The notes under the pieces were generated by a model that was not told where the DNA came from, made no database searches, and saw only the letters and a program-made list of their open reading frames with translations. From Pezicula radicicola (taxonomy: Eukaryota; Ascomycota; Leotiomycetes; Helotiales; Dermateaceae), in assembly GCA_003008705.1 (NCBI GenBank), contig PDUO01000107.1, positions 4,536 through 68,535 on the forward strand: a stretch of 64,000 nt of DNA, written 5' to 3'. Positions 35,534-47,614 of the stretch are shown here, in pieces (the stretch's first letter is position 1; every line of letters begins with the position of its first letter). The position numbers and the translations under genes were made by a program.

Positions 35534-36328
35534 ATGGGACTAGGGATACACGAACCCAAGACCTTGATCGTTCCAGGCACCATCCGGCTGCTCGAGGACG
35601 GTCGCGAACACGAGGACCATACAAACACTATTCATCTCAAGCACTCGGCTGACGGCAAGGTTCTTCTTTCACCACAGCCATCGGACGACCCTGAGGATCC
35701 TCTCAATTGGCCCAAATGGCGACGGAACCTCAGTTTTGTGCTGATCCTTCTCAGTGGAATCTTGTCGCTTATTCACGGACCAATTATTGCGCCAGTCACA
35801 GTCATCCTGGCCGAAAAGTTCGAGGAGTCTATCAACGACATCGCTCACCTCACATCCTACATGTTGCTTGTCATCGGCAGCCTCTTATACGTATACAGTG
35901 TGTTAGCCCGCATATATGGGAAGCGTGTTTTATTCCTCTTGGCTCTTGTGATCCTGGTGGTGGCAGATGCGTGGGCGGCATCAGCTTCGAGTTACAACTC
36001 GCTTCTTGGTGCTCGAATCCTCTCTGGTGCTGGCCAAGCCATGTACGAATGTATGGGACTTGCTATCATACCGGATCTCTTCTTCGTACATGAGCGCGGC
36101 AAGCGGATTGCCCTCTTTCTTCTTTTCTCACAGTCCGGCGTGACTCTCGGGACACCAATCGCAACTCAAATCGCCACGAGGTTTGGACTGAGCAGATGTT
36201 TCTTAGGCCTGGCAGTTGCAGAAGGAATCATGCTCGTCTTGATATTCCTCCTCTTCCCCGAGTGCACCTACCCAAAAGAGCATGTCGACGTTTTAGCTCA
36301 CGAATCTAAGGATGCTGTCCTTTCTTAA
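35534..36328 (+). pseudogene. MFS transporter, truncated after about six membrane segments
   Basis: The start at 35534 gives the usual N-terminus of fungal drug:H+ antiporters, with the stretch DDPEDPLNWPKWRRN just before the first membrane helix. About six hydrophobic segments follow (for example LSFVLILLSGILSLI and RVLFLLALVILVVADAW), with a gating-type loop ARIYGKR. The protein ends at residue 265 in the central loop, where family members of about 500 residues go on to helices 7-12. The WRW region before the sixth helix also looks shortened. AT-only repeat DNA starts within 10-20 bp after the stop, so the 3' half was probably replaced by that repeat. No RIP-type stop is visible in what remains. 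Confidence 0.75.
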
Positions 36329-36339
36329 GTGGATAAGTA

Positions 36340-36475
36340 AATTTTAAAGTTTATATTACTAGTAATTTAATTTTAAAGTTTATATTAATAGTACTTATTA
36401 AACTTATATTAATAGTATTTACTAGATCTATATTAATAGTATTTATTATAATAATATAATTTAATTTTAAAACTT
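36340..36475. repeat. AT-rich short tandem repeat next to the gap
   Basis: Repeats of a unit like TTATATTAATAGTATTTA, about 4-5 diverged copies, running into the assembly gap. Confidence 0.7.
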
Positions 36476-37289
36476 NNNNNNNNNNNNNNNNNNNNNNNNN
36501 NNNNNNNNNNNNNNNNNNNNNNNNNNNNNNNNNNNNNNNNNNNNNNNNNNNNNNNNNNNNNNNNNNNNNNNNNNNNNNNNNNNNNNNNNNNNNNNNNNNN
36601 NNNNNNNNNNNNNNNNNNNNNNNNNNNNNNNNNNNNNNNNNNNNNNNNNNNNNNNNNNNNNNNNNNNNNNNNNNNNNNNNNNNNNNNNNNNNNNNNNNNN
36701 NNNNNNNNNNNNNNNNNNNNNNNNNNNNNNNNNNNNNNNNNNNNNNNNNNNNNNNNNNNNNNNNNNNNNNNNNNNNNNNNNNNNNNNNNNNNNNNNNNNN
36801 NNNNNNNNNNNNNNNNNNNNNNNNNNNNNNNNNNNNNNNNNNNNNNNNNNNNNNNNNNNNNNNNNNNNNNNNNNNNNNNNNNNNNNNNNNNNNNNNNNNN
36901 NNNNNNNNNNNNNNNNNNNNNNNNNNNNNNNNNNNNNNNNNNNNNNNNNNNNNNNNNNNNNNNNNNNNNNNNNNNNNNNNNNNNNNNNNNNNNNNNNNNN
37001 NNNNNNNNNNNNNNNNNNNNNNNNNNNNNNNNNNNNNNNNNNNNNNNNNNNNNNNNNNNNNNNNNNNNNNNNNNNNNNNNNNNNNNNNNNNNNNNNNNNN
37101 NNNNNNNNNNNNNNNNNNNNNNNNNNNNNNNNNNNNNNNNNNNNNNNNNNNNNNNNNNNNNNNNNNNNNNNNNNNNNNNNNNNNNNNNNNNNNNNNNNNN
37201 NNNNNNNNNNNNNNNNNNNNNNNNNNNNNNNNNNNNNNNNNNNNNNNNNNNNNNNNNNNNNNNNNNNNNNNNNNNNNNNNNNNNNNNNN
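36476..37289. other. Assembly gap (814 N)
   Basis: Undetermined bases. The sequence on both sides is almost pure A and T, so the gap is probably repeat DNA that could not be assembled. Confidence 0.99.
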
Positions 37290-37453
37290 TTTTATAAGTT
37301 TATTTTACTAAAGTAATACTTTTTTAAATATTTATATAAAAATTCTTTTATCTTTTATAAAATATATCTTATAAAAATACTTTATTTATTTAAATATCTA
37401 CTAACTCTAATATATAACTCTTAGTACTAAGATTATACTAAGATTTTATTAAA

Positions 37454-37458
37454 TTAAA
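37454..37458. repeat. Target site duplication, left (TTAAA)
   Basis: Five bases directly before the left LTR, identical to the five bases directly after the right LTR. Confidence 0.85.
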
Positions 37459-37855
37459 TATAATATAAAGTAGTTTCTTAGTCTTAATATTAGTTAAAAG
37501 GGATAATATTAGATTAGTTAAATAAAATAAAAGTATTATTATTAAATTAAAATATAATAAGTTATTAAGTTACTAAGTATATATAAAGATATTATATTTA
37601 AGTTAAGTATAAAACTTTTATCTAAGAGAAAATAATTATTTACTTATATAAAATCTTTATAAATATAAATTATTAAGATCCTTTAGATTAGTACTTTTTA
37701 TAATTAATTTAATTAATCTAACTAATTTACTAGTTCTTATTATATAATACTTATTATATAATCTCTTTATCTTATATACTACTTAGTTCTTTATACTAAG
37801 TTCTCTAGAGTCTATAACTAAGTCTTAGATTAAGAGTTTTATTATATTTATAATA
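37459..37855 (-). repeat. 3' LTR (left), heavily RIP-mutated
   Basis: Aligns over its full 397 bp with 43743-44139, for example at TATAATATAA (start) and TTTATAATA (end). Almost all remaining C and G of the other copy are T or A here. Confidence 0.85.
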
Positions 37856-40799
37856 TTATCCTTTATTTAACTAGTATATCTCTATACTTAACTAGTAGTT
37901 ATAAGACTTTATTAATAGATTATAATTCTATTCTTCTTTTTATTATAACCCTCTTATAATTAAAGAAAACTAATAATTAATTAAAATTATATAAGTATAT
38001 TAAAACTTCTAGTATTAAGATATCTCTTTATTCTTATTATATAAAAAATAGTATAAAGTACCTTATAGTATATAATTTCTTATATTATTCTAAATATATT
38101 CTTATTAGTAAAAAGATAAAATATAATATCTATAGTCTCTTAATAAGTAACTAGATAGTACTTAAGTAAGAAGAGAAAAAGTTAATAGATTCTTAAAAGA
38201 AAGTCTAATATAAATAATAGATTCTCTTTAAGTAGTTTATAAAATAATAAGTAAAACTTCTTTATTTAAATAAATAAAGAGAATTCTTTTATATATATAT
38301 AATAGATATATTATATTATAATTTAAAATTATTAAATAAACTAAAAGTTATTAAAGAGTTAAAATAATAAAAAACTAAAAAACTCTATCTTAAAACTATT
38401 CTTTAATCCTTTATACCCTCCTCTTTTAATAACCTCCTTTCTAATCTTATAGACCTAGTCTTAGTTATATCCTTATTAAACTTTAATCTCTCTAACCCCT
38501 TTTAATTAAGTCTAGGTTTTATTAATAGAACTTCTTAAACTTCTTTAAATAGTTAAGGTTTTCTATAAGTTCTTATATATTATTTATTTTATTATACTTT
38601 TTTTATTTAATAAGATACTCTTACTAATCTTTTTTATTAGTTTTAATATTAATTTTTTTTTTTATATTATATATATCTAGATTATTTTTAAATAAGAGTT
38701 TAATATTTATTACTATTAGTATATCTTCTTTTATTAATTCTAATAAGAATATATAAAATATAAAATATAATTAAAATTTCTTAGATAGTTTAATATAATA
38801 ATTAATTAGTTTAATTTTCTCTAATACTTTAAATAGTTTTAATTTTTTAAAGTTAAGTTTTATACTTAGTTATATTATTTTAATATTTTTTTTTAATAAA
38901 TATATTTTATTCTCTCTCTCTAGTAAAGATTCTATACTATACTTATTATTTATATATTTTATTATTCTTAAATTATAGAATTTAATTTCCTTAGTTAAAT
39001 ACTAATATAATTTCTATAGATTACTTATTATAATTATAATCTATTAGACTCTTATTTTATTTAATTATAGTTATTAATATACTTCTAGTTAAAATCTATA
39101 ATTTATAAAGAATAATAATATTCTAATAAACTTACTCTTAGTATTATTATATATAAATTATATTAATAATAATAGTTCTATTTAATTATTTTATTATTAA
39201 TTAATATAATTATATAAATATTATTCTAATATTTAATTTAGATATTTTATTTATTTATTTATCTATAGATAAAATATTATAAAAAACTTATAGTTTACTT
39301 TTAATTATACTATAAGTAATATCTAGAATTTTAATATAAAGAACTTATTTTTATTTAATATAATTTCTTCTAGTAATTTATACTAGCTTATAATAACTCT
39401 TAGAAATATATATATTAATTCTTTAGTATTATTACTTTCTTTATATAGTATAAAGTATTTATATTTAGTTAATTTATCTATAACTATCTAAATAGAGTTA
39501 TAAATAATCTTTATTATTAGTTCTTTAGAAAGTAATAATTTAATAATAAAGTTAAATATAATTAATCCTTATATTTTTTCTAAAACTAGTAGTAGTTATA
39601 GTAGTTTATATAATAAGTATCTACTAGTTTTACTTTTATTATATAGATTATACTTTATAATTACTTACTCTATTTACTTCTTTATATTTAGAAAGTAATA
39701 ATCTTATATTATTTAATTAAGGGTTTTATTAATTCCTTAATATCTATAAGCTAGTAATAAGTATTATTCTTATATAAATTCTCTTTATACTCTTACTAGT
39801 ATATAAACTAATCCCTTAAATTATAATAATCTTATTTAATTATTTAAGAACTCTATTATTAGTTCTTTAATAATTCTAGAGATATATTTATTTATATTAT
39901 ATACTTATTTAATTTTATTCTCTAGATCCTTATCTTTTATTATAGATATTATAATTAGAAACTTATAGTTATATTCTAAATTTTCTTTATTTTACTTAAG
40001 TATTACTTTTAGTCTTTCTATTAATTTTCCTATATAATCTTATTATCTACTTAGAGTATTAACTTTTATATTCTTAGATCCTTTTTTATATAAGATAATA
40101 AAGTTATATACTAATAACTTCTTAGACTATTTAACTTATCTTCTATTAAGAATCTTTATTATTATAAATAATATAAGATTCTTATAGTTTATCTATATCT
40201 AGACTAGGTAATTAGACTTTTTTAAATAAACTCTCTATTATTTAAAAGTAACTATAATAGTTAATAGTTCCTTATTATATATATTATAGTTTAACTCTAT
40301 AGATATTATTTTCTAAGAGTAATATATAACTAGTCTTAATTTTCTATCTTTATTAAACTATTCTAAGTAGACTTTTATAATAAAATCTAATATATTTATT
40401 TCTAAAATAATTTATTATTCTAAGTTAAAAGTAACTAGTATTAATATAGTTATAAACTATTATTTAAGTATATTAAATACTTCTTAAACTTTTAAATTTT
40501 ATTTAAATCTTTATTCTTTCTTTATAAGTTTTATAAGTAATTAAATAACTTTTAAATAACCTTTAATAAATCTCTTATAGAAGTTTATAAAGTTTAAGAA
40601 GACTTATACTTTCTTAACTATTTTAGGTTTTAATTATATAAGTATTATATTAATTTTAGTTATATTTATTTTAATTTTATTAATTTCTATAATAAATCTT
40701 AAAAACTTAAGTTTTATTTTATAAAACTTATATTTCTTTAGTTTAATAAGAAGCTTTACTCTTTTAAACTTCTCTAATACTTTCTTTATATACTTTATA

Positions 40800-41070
40800 T
40801 ATTTATTCTCTATCTTAGAAAAGATAAGTATATTATCTAAGTAAGTAACTATAAAGATATTAAGATATTTATATAATTATTTATTAATTATTCTTTAATA
40901 TAATACTAGTATATTTATAAGTTTAAATAATATAATTAGATATTTAAATAAATTATAATATATTCTAAATATTATCTTTTATTTATTATCTTTCTTTATC
41001 TAGATAATACTATATACTCCTTATATATCTAAAGTTATAAAGATCTTAATATTTTATATTCTATTATATA
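40800..41070 (-). pseudogene. Reverse transcriptase core of the retrotransposon
   Basis: Conserved palm-domain residues can be read through the mutations on the minus strand. The active-site tetrapeptide is at 40832-40843 and reads YLDN for YLDD. No functional protein is possible. Confidence 0.75.
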
Positions 41071-43742
41071 GTTTATTAATTAAAGGTAGTAGATATTTAT
41101 CCTTAATAATAATATTATTTAATTATTAATAGTTTATATAAAGTTATAATAAACTATCTAATTTAGATATATATAGAATTAGACTTATTACTAGTAATAT
41201 AAATAATTATATATATTCCTTTTTTAGATTTTTATTAATATATATCTTAAGACTATCTAACTTCTTCTCTAAGAGTTAATAAATAGATTTAAATATTAGA
41301 CTCTTTTCTAACTTAATAGATATCTTATAGTTCTATAACTAGTACTTTAGAAGTATCTTATTCCTAGACCCTTTCTAGAATAATAACTTATATTCCTTAT
41401 ATACTATTAGTATTTTCTTTAATATAAAGGTTTAGACTAAGTCCTCTAGTTTATTAGAAGTTATATATAACTCCTTTTAGTCTAGAGATATCTTATCTTT
41501 TAAAAGTATTATATAATTATTAATATACTAGTATTAGTTTATAATAATCTACTCTTTCTACTAGTTGATCTAAGGATTATAAGTCTTTAACTAAGATATA
41601 CTAAGAATTATTAAATAAGTCTCTAAAGTAATAAGATCTAATTATATCTCTTTAGTATATTCTTTTAATATTTTTATAATTAATTAATTAGTTTTATAAG
41701 TTATTATCCTTTTATTTAATCTTATTAGCTTCTTATTAATAATACTTAAATAATATAATTTTTACTTTATTAAAATTTTAAATCCTTTATTTAGTATTAT
41801 ACTTATATTAATAAAATTATTTATTATATTTAAGTTTATTATTATTTATAATACTTATTTATTTAATTAAACTATTAGAAAAAGTTATTATTCTTTTTCT
41901 ATTATATATAATTCCTCCTTATTATATAAGTTCTTAAACTCTTTATAATTATTTAATAATAGTCTTCTATTATTAAAGTCTCCTAGTTTTTTAATAATAA
42001 AGCTTCTAGGATTAAAGTTATTTTATTTAATATATAAAATATATTAATCTAATAGATAAACTTTCTTTTATTTAATTAATACTTTAATCTCTTCTTAGAG
42101 AAGTAATAGATAATATAACTATCTATATAATAAACTATCTATAATAGTTAAGTATATTAAAGGTAATTAATTCTTATTATATTCTTTTCTTTTTTAAATT
42201 TTATAATTTTTATATTAATTTTATTTCTTTCTTTCTTAAGTATTTTATAAACTTAGTTTAATTATTTTTAAAAGTTAATATTATTAATTAACTTATTCTA
42301 GTATTATTAGTTATAAATAATTATTATTCCTTTTTTTATTATAACTTCTTTAATTTATATCTTAATTAACTTCTTTAACTTATATAATTAATACTTATAC
42401 TTAGTTATTTTAAATAAGATATCTTTTAAATATTTAATTTATATCTTTTTATTTATATTAAAACTATATTTAATAAGTTCTATCTTTCTCCTTAGATATT
42501 CTTTAATTAATTCTTTAAAAACTTTTATAATAAATAATTATTCTAATAGTATTTATAGTTATCTATACTCTAATACTATTATTTCTTTAGTATTATTATT
42601 TTTTAACTTCTTAGACTCTTCTAATAACTTTATAGTTTCTACTAGTATAGTAGTATTTTTCTATAGTTTATTTTCTTTTTTAAATTTATTTAATTTAATA
42701 AACTCTTTATTAAGTCTTATAATCTTAAAGATTTCTTTTAGTAATTTATTATACTTTATAATATATAATTATATTAATTTATTATAATCTTTTTATTTTA
42801 TAATATTAAGTTTATCTCTTCTTTTTAAATAATAACTTTTATCTTTACTTTTATAATTATAAGTAAAGTATTTAGATTTTTTATAATTAAAATATATTTA
42901 GTTTTTTATATACTTTTTTCTTTTTTAAAGTAAAATTTCTTTTTAAAATATAGTATCTAGTTCTATAGAATCTCTATAGTTATTATTTCTACTTATCTTA
43001 CTTTTATCTTTATTTAATCTTTTATATCTAGGGTTATACTTTTCTTTCTTTTCTATACTTCTTTTATACTATATATTATTAATCTTATAAATAGCTTTAA
43101 TAAGATCCTCTAGAGTATTAATAGTTCCTTATTACCTTAGAAGTTTATCCTTTATTATATCTTTTAATCCTTTTTTATACTAGTATCTTAAAGTATTATC
43201 TTTTTACTTAGTCCTAATAAAGTAATACTAGAAATCTCTAGTATAAGTTATAATTAACTCTTTCTATTATAATATCTTAATAACTCTTTTTACTTTCTTC
43301 TTTTTATTTATTACTCTAAAGTTTAACTTAATTTCTTCTAAGAACCCTTTCTATAAGCTAAAGATTTTAATAGTTATATCCTCTATAATTTTATCCTTAA
43401 TTTCTCTCTAGGAGTTAATATTCTAAAAGTAATCTTTTAAGAACCCCTTAATTTAATTTATAGTCTTTTCTTCTAGTAGTATAACTATCTAAAGAATTTA
43501 CTCTATTTATAATTAAAAGTATTCTCTATTAAATATAATATATAATTAGAGTTATAATAAGAATTTATAAAGTTTATTTTATTCTCTATTAAATAATTTA
43601 ATAATTTTATACTTTAGATTTTTATTAATTTCTTCTACTAAAGTTATTATTACTTAGAGAGTAGTATATAAGATACTATCTATTATAAATATTATTACTT
43701 AATTTAATATATATACTAGTATCTTATAGTTAGTACTTAAAG

Positions 43743-44139
43743 TATAATATAAGATAGTCTCTTAGTTTTAATATTAGTTAAAAGAGATAATATTAGATTA
43801 GTTAAGTAAAGTAGAGGTATTATTATTAAATTAAAATATAATAAGTTATTAAATTACTAAGTATATATAAAGATACTATATTTAAGTTAAGTATAAAGCT
43901 CTTATCTAAGAGGAAATAATTATCTATTTATATAGAACCTTTATAAGTATAGATTATTAAGATCTCTTAGATTAGTACTTTCTATAGCTAATCTAACTAA
44001 TCCAACTAATCCACTAGTCCTTATTATATAATACTCGTTATATAACCTCCTTACCTTATATACTACTTGGTTCTCTGTACTAAGTCCCCTAGGGTCTATA
44101 GCCGAGCCTCAGGCCGAGAGTCTTACTGTGTTTATAACA
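43743..44139 (-). repeat. 5' LTR (right), RIP fading towards the outer edge
   Basis: Same length as the left LTR. Its outer 150 bp keep C and G (for example CCTAGGGTCTATAGCCGAG), while the inner part is as AT-rich as the body of the element. Confidence 0.85.
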
Positions 44140-44144
44140 TTAAA
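44140..44144. repeat. Target site duplication, right (TTAAA)
   Basis: Matches 37454-37458 exactly. Confidence 0.85.
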
Positions 44145-44627
44145 TTTCCTACCCTCTGTCTCGCAGGGTCTAAACTTCTTACTAGTTATACCTCCTTCCT
44201 CCCCTTCACTTCTTCCTCCCCTTCACTTACCTCCCTCCCATCCTTCCTCCCACCTCATCATCGAACCCTCGCTGTTTATATCGCCTACCCACTCTTCGTC
44301 GCTACTAACATTCTTAACCAAATGTCCAAGAAATAATAGCCTTGTAGTACAGCAGCTTAGAAGGCCATTTGGGTAGAGCACAGGCTGATTTTCCTTATTC
44401 CCAGGTTGTACAAAAGCATATAGCATAGTGTGAAAACGCCTTATAGAATACTTCTCTACAGGCTCTCGTTGCTAGGGGCTGTAAAGAGGAAAAGGTCGAC
44501 AAGAGCATGATAAGTCTTTGAAAACACAAGTACACATTATATAATAATACTACCTCTACAATCCTATAAGACTATCTACCTTGGTCCTTAATTATATACA
44601 TGGAGATACTGCCTTTGATCTACCTTT
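44145..44627. other. Intergenic between the retrotransposon and the protease gene
   Basis: Pyrimidine-rich stretch (44190-44260), then ordinary sequence. Open frames here reflect the CT-rich composition. A short stretch near 44370 faintly resembles a tRNA D-arm but does not fold as one. Confidence 0.5.
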
Positions 44628-47167
44628 CTAAACGTAATTCAATGTTGCAATCTTTTCTTGACTCTGTTTTAAAAGCTGCCGTAGACTCCGAATTTCCTCC
44701 TTCAGAATTTCTCTTACCCCTCTGAATTTGGCCTCGAAGTAATCGTATCCCTGCTGAAGCCTTTCCAGTCTCCCTTGGCGCTGTTGTATCTCTTCGTCGA
44801 AATCATCCTCCAAGTTCGCAAGTAGCTCGATGCACGGAGTCGGATTGCGGCTAACCATCCCGCACAAGGCCTCTACCCTTTCTTGGATTTCCTGCGATTG
44901 TGTCTTCGCTGCAACCAAGCCATGGGTTTCTTCCTGGACTGCGTGTAATGCCGCATTGTGCGTAGTCTGGATATCGGTCAAGGTAATGTCGATCGTGATG
45001 AAGAGTGCACTTAATGTGCTGAGACGGCCATTAGCTACCTTGAGCTTCTGAGCAATATCGTCAAGATCCGAGAGAACCGAAGAAAGAGTACCCACATCAG
45101 TATTTACCGCTTCCAAAGGATTTGGGAGGTAACTCGGGCCGGAATGAGCAAGGATCCTAAGGAAAATGCTTCTCCAGTCGGTGCAGTCCGGTTGCGTCGA
45201 GAGATCGAGACCCATCATAAAAAAGACGGCATTCAAGACCGTATATACACCACAGTCGTAGCCGTTAGGCTGCCGAGGACATTCCTGCCGTCGGTTAGGA
45301 CTCAACATTATGCGCAGCTGGGAAAGACTTCCGTACCACTCTTATGTATTTATATTCCTTCTCAGGAATGGTCGAGCCACTTTGCAGCAGCAAGGGATTT
45401 GATTGACTCTTGAAATAGGAAAAAGAAATTTCGCTTGGCCAGGAATCAAAGAAGAACACCTGCAAAGTCTGTCGATCTGCGATGCCAACCGCCCAATGTC
45501 CGCCACCAGAAGTAAGATGAGTAGGGAAAACCCAATACCGAGATTCGGAACGAGCTTGGATCTTTGCTATCCGACCTTGGGCCAACAAGAGAGAATCGAT
45601 GACCTGAAAGTTATCTGGCATAAAAAATCCAAGTAAACCAACGACGGCAATGTCATTGAGTTTTGTTCTCGGTAGCAGACAATCCAGGGGGTCTTTTGCC
45701 TCCTTCGTCGATACCACCTCGTGAGCCAAGAGATCTCGGGTCGTCAGATCCACTACTTCTTTGGATTTCGGCCACGGTTGGGTCTCGACCGAGACAACAT
45801 GACTATCTTGGACATTATTCTTGTCATCTGCGGTGTGTTTGTCCGCCTCCTGCACCGGTCGATGCGCCACGCCATGGTCCTCCTCCCCCTCCGCCTCCTC
45901 ATCGTCGTCATCTGCCTGATCCATTCCATTGTCACTCTTGTTGTCAAAGAAATCAACATCGAGGGCCTCCTTGCCGTGTACACGAAGTCGTCGCTCCTCG
46001 GTGGTCCTACCAGGTGAAGAAGCAACGTCAAAGCGATCAAATCCACGTCCATGGTCAGCACAGAACATGTCAGATTCTTCGTCAAGTACACTGAGGTCCA
46101 GGTGCTGGGGGGATGGTGCATCATGAGAAACGACCGAGTCGTGGAAGTTAACAACAAGTCCTCGCCCTATCTCCGGACTCGACTACAGTAGCAGCAGCAG
46201 CAGCAGATCAGCATGTATTCTACCTCGTAAGTAATTGAGATAGAGAAGAAGAGGCGCTTACCAGCTCCTCATTTGGCGGCCTTATGGGCTTAGAACGCTT
46301 GTTGCCGCCAACAGGCATCAATTTTTGATGCTTTCGCTTGCGCCGAGTCGTTACAGCGGCTGATGCTAATGTTGTTGCTGGTTCTTTTTTTCCATCAGAA
46401 GAGTCTTCTTCTTCTTCTTCTTCTTCTTCTTCCTCTCCCACGCCATTTGTCGCTGGTGTTGTTGGTCCATCGGGTGGCGGAGTAGGGAGGGTATGTTCGG
46501 CCTTGGACGATGCTTTCTTGTTCTTCTTCGTTGTCACCACGCGTTGTGGGAGCTGGAGCCGCTTCCTCAACTGCTCAACATCGGCTACGCGAAACCTCGT
46601 GCGATCATGTTTCCAGTTAGTCGTTGCCGGTCCGCCCAAGGGTGCTATAGTATGCACGACGCGGCGCTGACCACGGATTTGTAGTAATTGTACTTTGGCT
46701 TCCTTTAAGCCTATGTGTGCTTTGATATCCAGAAGCGTGTATACAAAGCGTTCCGACATGACCGACGTAGACCCGAAGGTATCACAGATCATCGATGGGG
46801 GAACCTGCCATTCAAGAGCCAGCTGCTTAATGCCGCGTCGCGTCTTCTCGGCGAAGTCGTCGAGTTGGCCCTCCAGCAAGGCCAGGATGGAATTGACGAG
46901 GTGCTTGTAGCGGGCTTGGTCGTCGGCGCCAGCGTCGCTCAGCTTGGAGGAAAACCATGCATGCAGGCTGTCGTCCGGCTTGGCCTCATCGAACAATTGA
47001 TGGAGATGGTCCCAGATCTGAAGCAGCTGGCGTGCATTGTCGGTCCGCTCATCGTGCGCACGGAGGAGCTGGGTATAGAGACGGTCGCGCGAGACGAAGA
47101 AGGAATTGGCATCGGCATCGGCATCGGCATCAGCATTAGCTTCAGCATCAGTATCAGCATCAGCCAT
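44628..47167 (-). CDS. Ulp1/SENP-type (C48) cysteine protease, 801 aa, three exons
   Basis: Exons 47167-46262, 46182-45340 and 45284-44628, joined by GT-AG introns of 79 and 55 nt. The second intron has a CTAAC branch site 11 nt before its AG and explains an apparent frameshift. The N-terminal 300 residues begin with an Ala-Asp repeat, then a helical domain of no known family, then a Glu run and a basic, nuclear-signal-like stretch (TTRRKRKHQK). The protease domain has all four catalytic elements: His in GGGHWAVGIAD, Asp in VFFFDSWP, Gln in PRQPNGYDCG, and the Cys there. The C-terminal 200 residues are a long coiled coil. Members remove SUMO or related modifiers; a substrate cannot be named. 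Base composition is normal and no damage is seen. Confidence 0.85.
46402..46432. repeat. (TTC)n microsatellite coding for a Glu run
   Basis: Lies in exon 1 of the protease gene and encodes about 11 consecutive Glu on the minus strand. A GCATCG-type hexamer repeat at 47100-47165 encodes the Ala-Asp repeat, and a CAG run (46188-46206) lies in the first intron. Confidence 0.85.
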
Positions 47168-47245
47168 AGTCTCGTGTGGTAGTGGTGATCGTGCTGTGAT
47201 GGCGATGGTTGTTTTACAACCCCTCTATTTACTTGAGTGGAGTTA

Positions 47246-47614
47246 CTCCGCATACGAAATAACTGGCGGATTTGCGCACGGACCAACTACACTTGAACGA
47301 GACTTATATATATATAACTAATAGTTGTCATTGGCCCATCTGCTCTTCAAAAATCCCAGAGCCTTTTAGTATGGCTATTATATAAGTTCTGAATCATCCC
47401 TTGATCTATCTCCTTCTCAAAAACCTGTATAAACCTTGCTAAGCTCTCTGCTTCTGTATTACACTTCGTGCAGGTGTTTTTTAGGGGTTCTGAACTGCCT
47501 ATATTTGTAAGGCCTTCAGGAGGAGTGTGATAGCGTATAATAGACTTCAAGGGAGAGAAGAGATTCTAGTGTAGTTAGTCCGTGCGCAATCCGCCGGTTA
47601 TTTCGTATACGGAG
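47246..47614. mobile_element. 369-bp non-autonomous TIR element (MITE-like)
   Basis: The ends form inverted repeats of about 46 bp: 47246-47292 begins CTCCGCATACGAAATAACTG and 47569-47614 is its reverse complement with three C/T differences and one indel. No coding capacity inside. A clear target duplication is not visible. It lies between the protease gene start and the end of the coiled-coil gene. Confidence 0.75.

Larger units (their letters stand above)
37459..44139 (-). mobile_element. Full-length Ty3/gypsy LTR retrotransposon, destroyed by RIP
   Basis: 6681-bp element with two direct LTRs of 397 bp each and a TTAAA duplication on both sides. The right LTR still shows the CA end on the plus strand; the other LTR ends have become TA. 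Minus-strand translation of 40800-41070 gives a mutated reverse transcriptase core: a stretch like FRIYYSLFKYLIILFKL, then YLDNILIFS, in which the second Asp of the YLDD active site has changed to Asn. The order and spacing fit Ty3/gypsy. All genes are full of stops, so the element is dead. Gag, protease and integrase cannot be delimited, and primer binding site and polypurine tract are too mutated to name. Confidence 0.85.

Noticed and set aside
5106..36328. Classical secondary-metabolite cluster with a backbone synthase
   Set aside because: No polyketide synthase, NRPS, terpene cyclase or prenyltransferase fragment was recognised on either strand.
44345..44415. Possible tRNA or tRNA-derived SINE (GGTAGAGCA-like D-arm)
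   Set aside because: No matching acceptor stem or standard T-loop could be paired.
45285..45339. Apparent frameshift in the Ulp1-type protease before its catalytic Cys
   Set aside because: A 55-nt GT-AG intron with a CTAAC branch site joins the two frames and places the Gln and Cys correctly.
46338..46670. Plus-strand frame with a long Ser run
   Set aside because: It is the antisense shadow of the Glu run in the protease exon.
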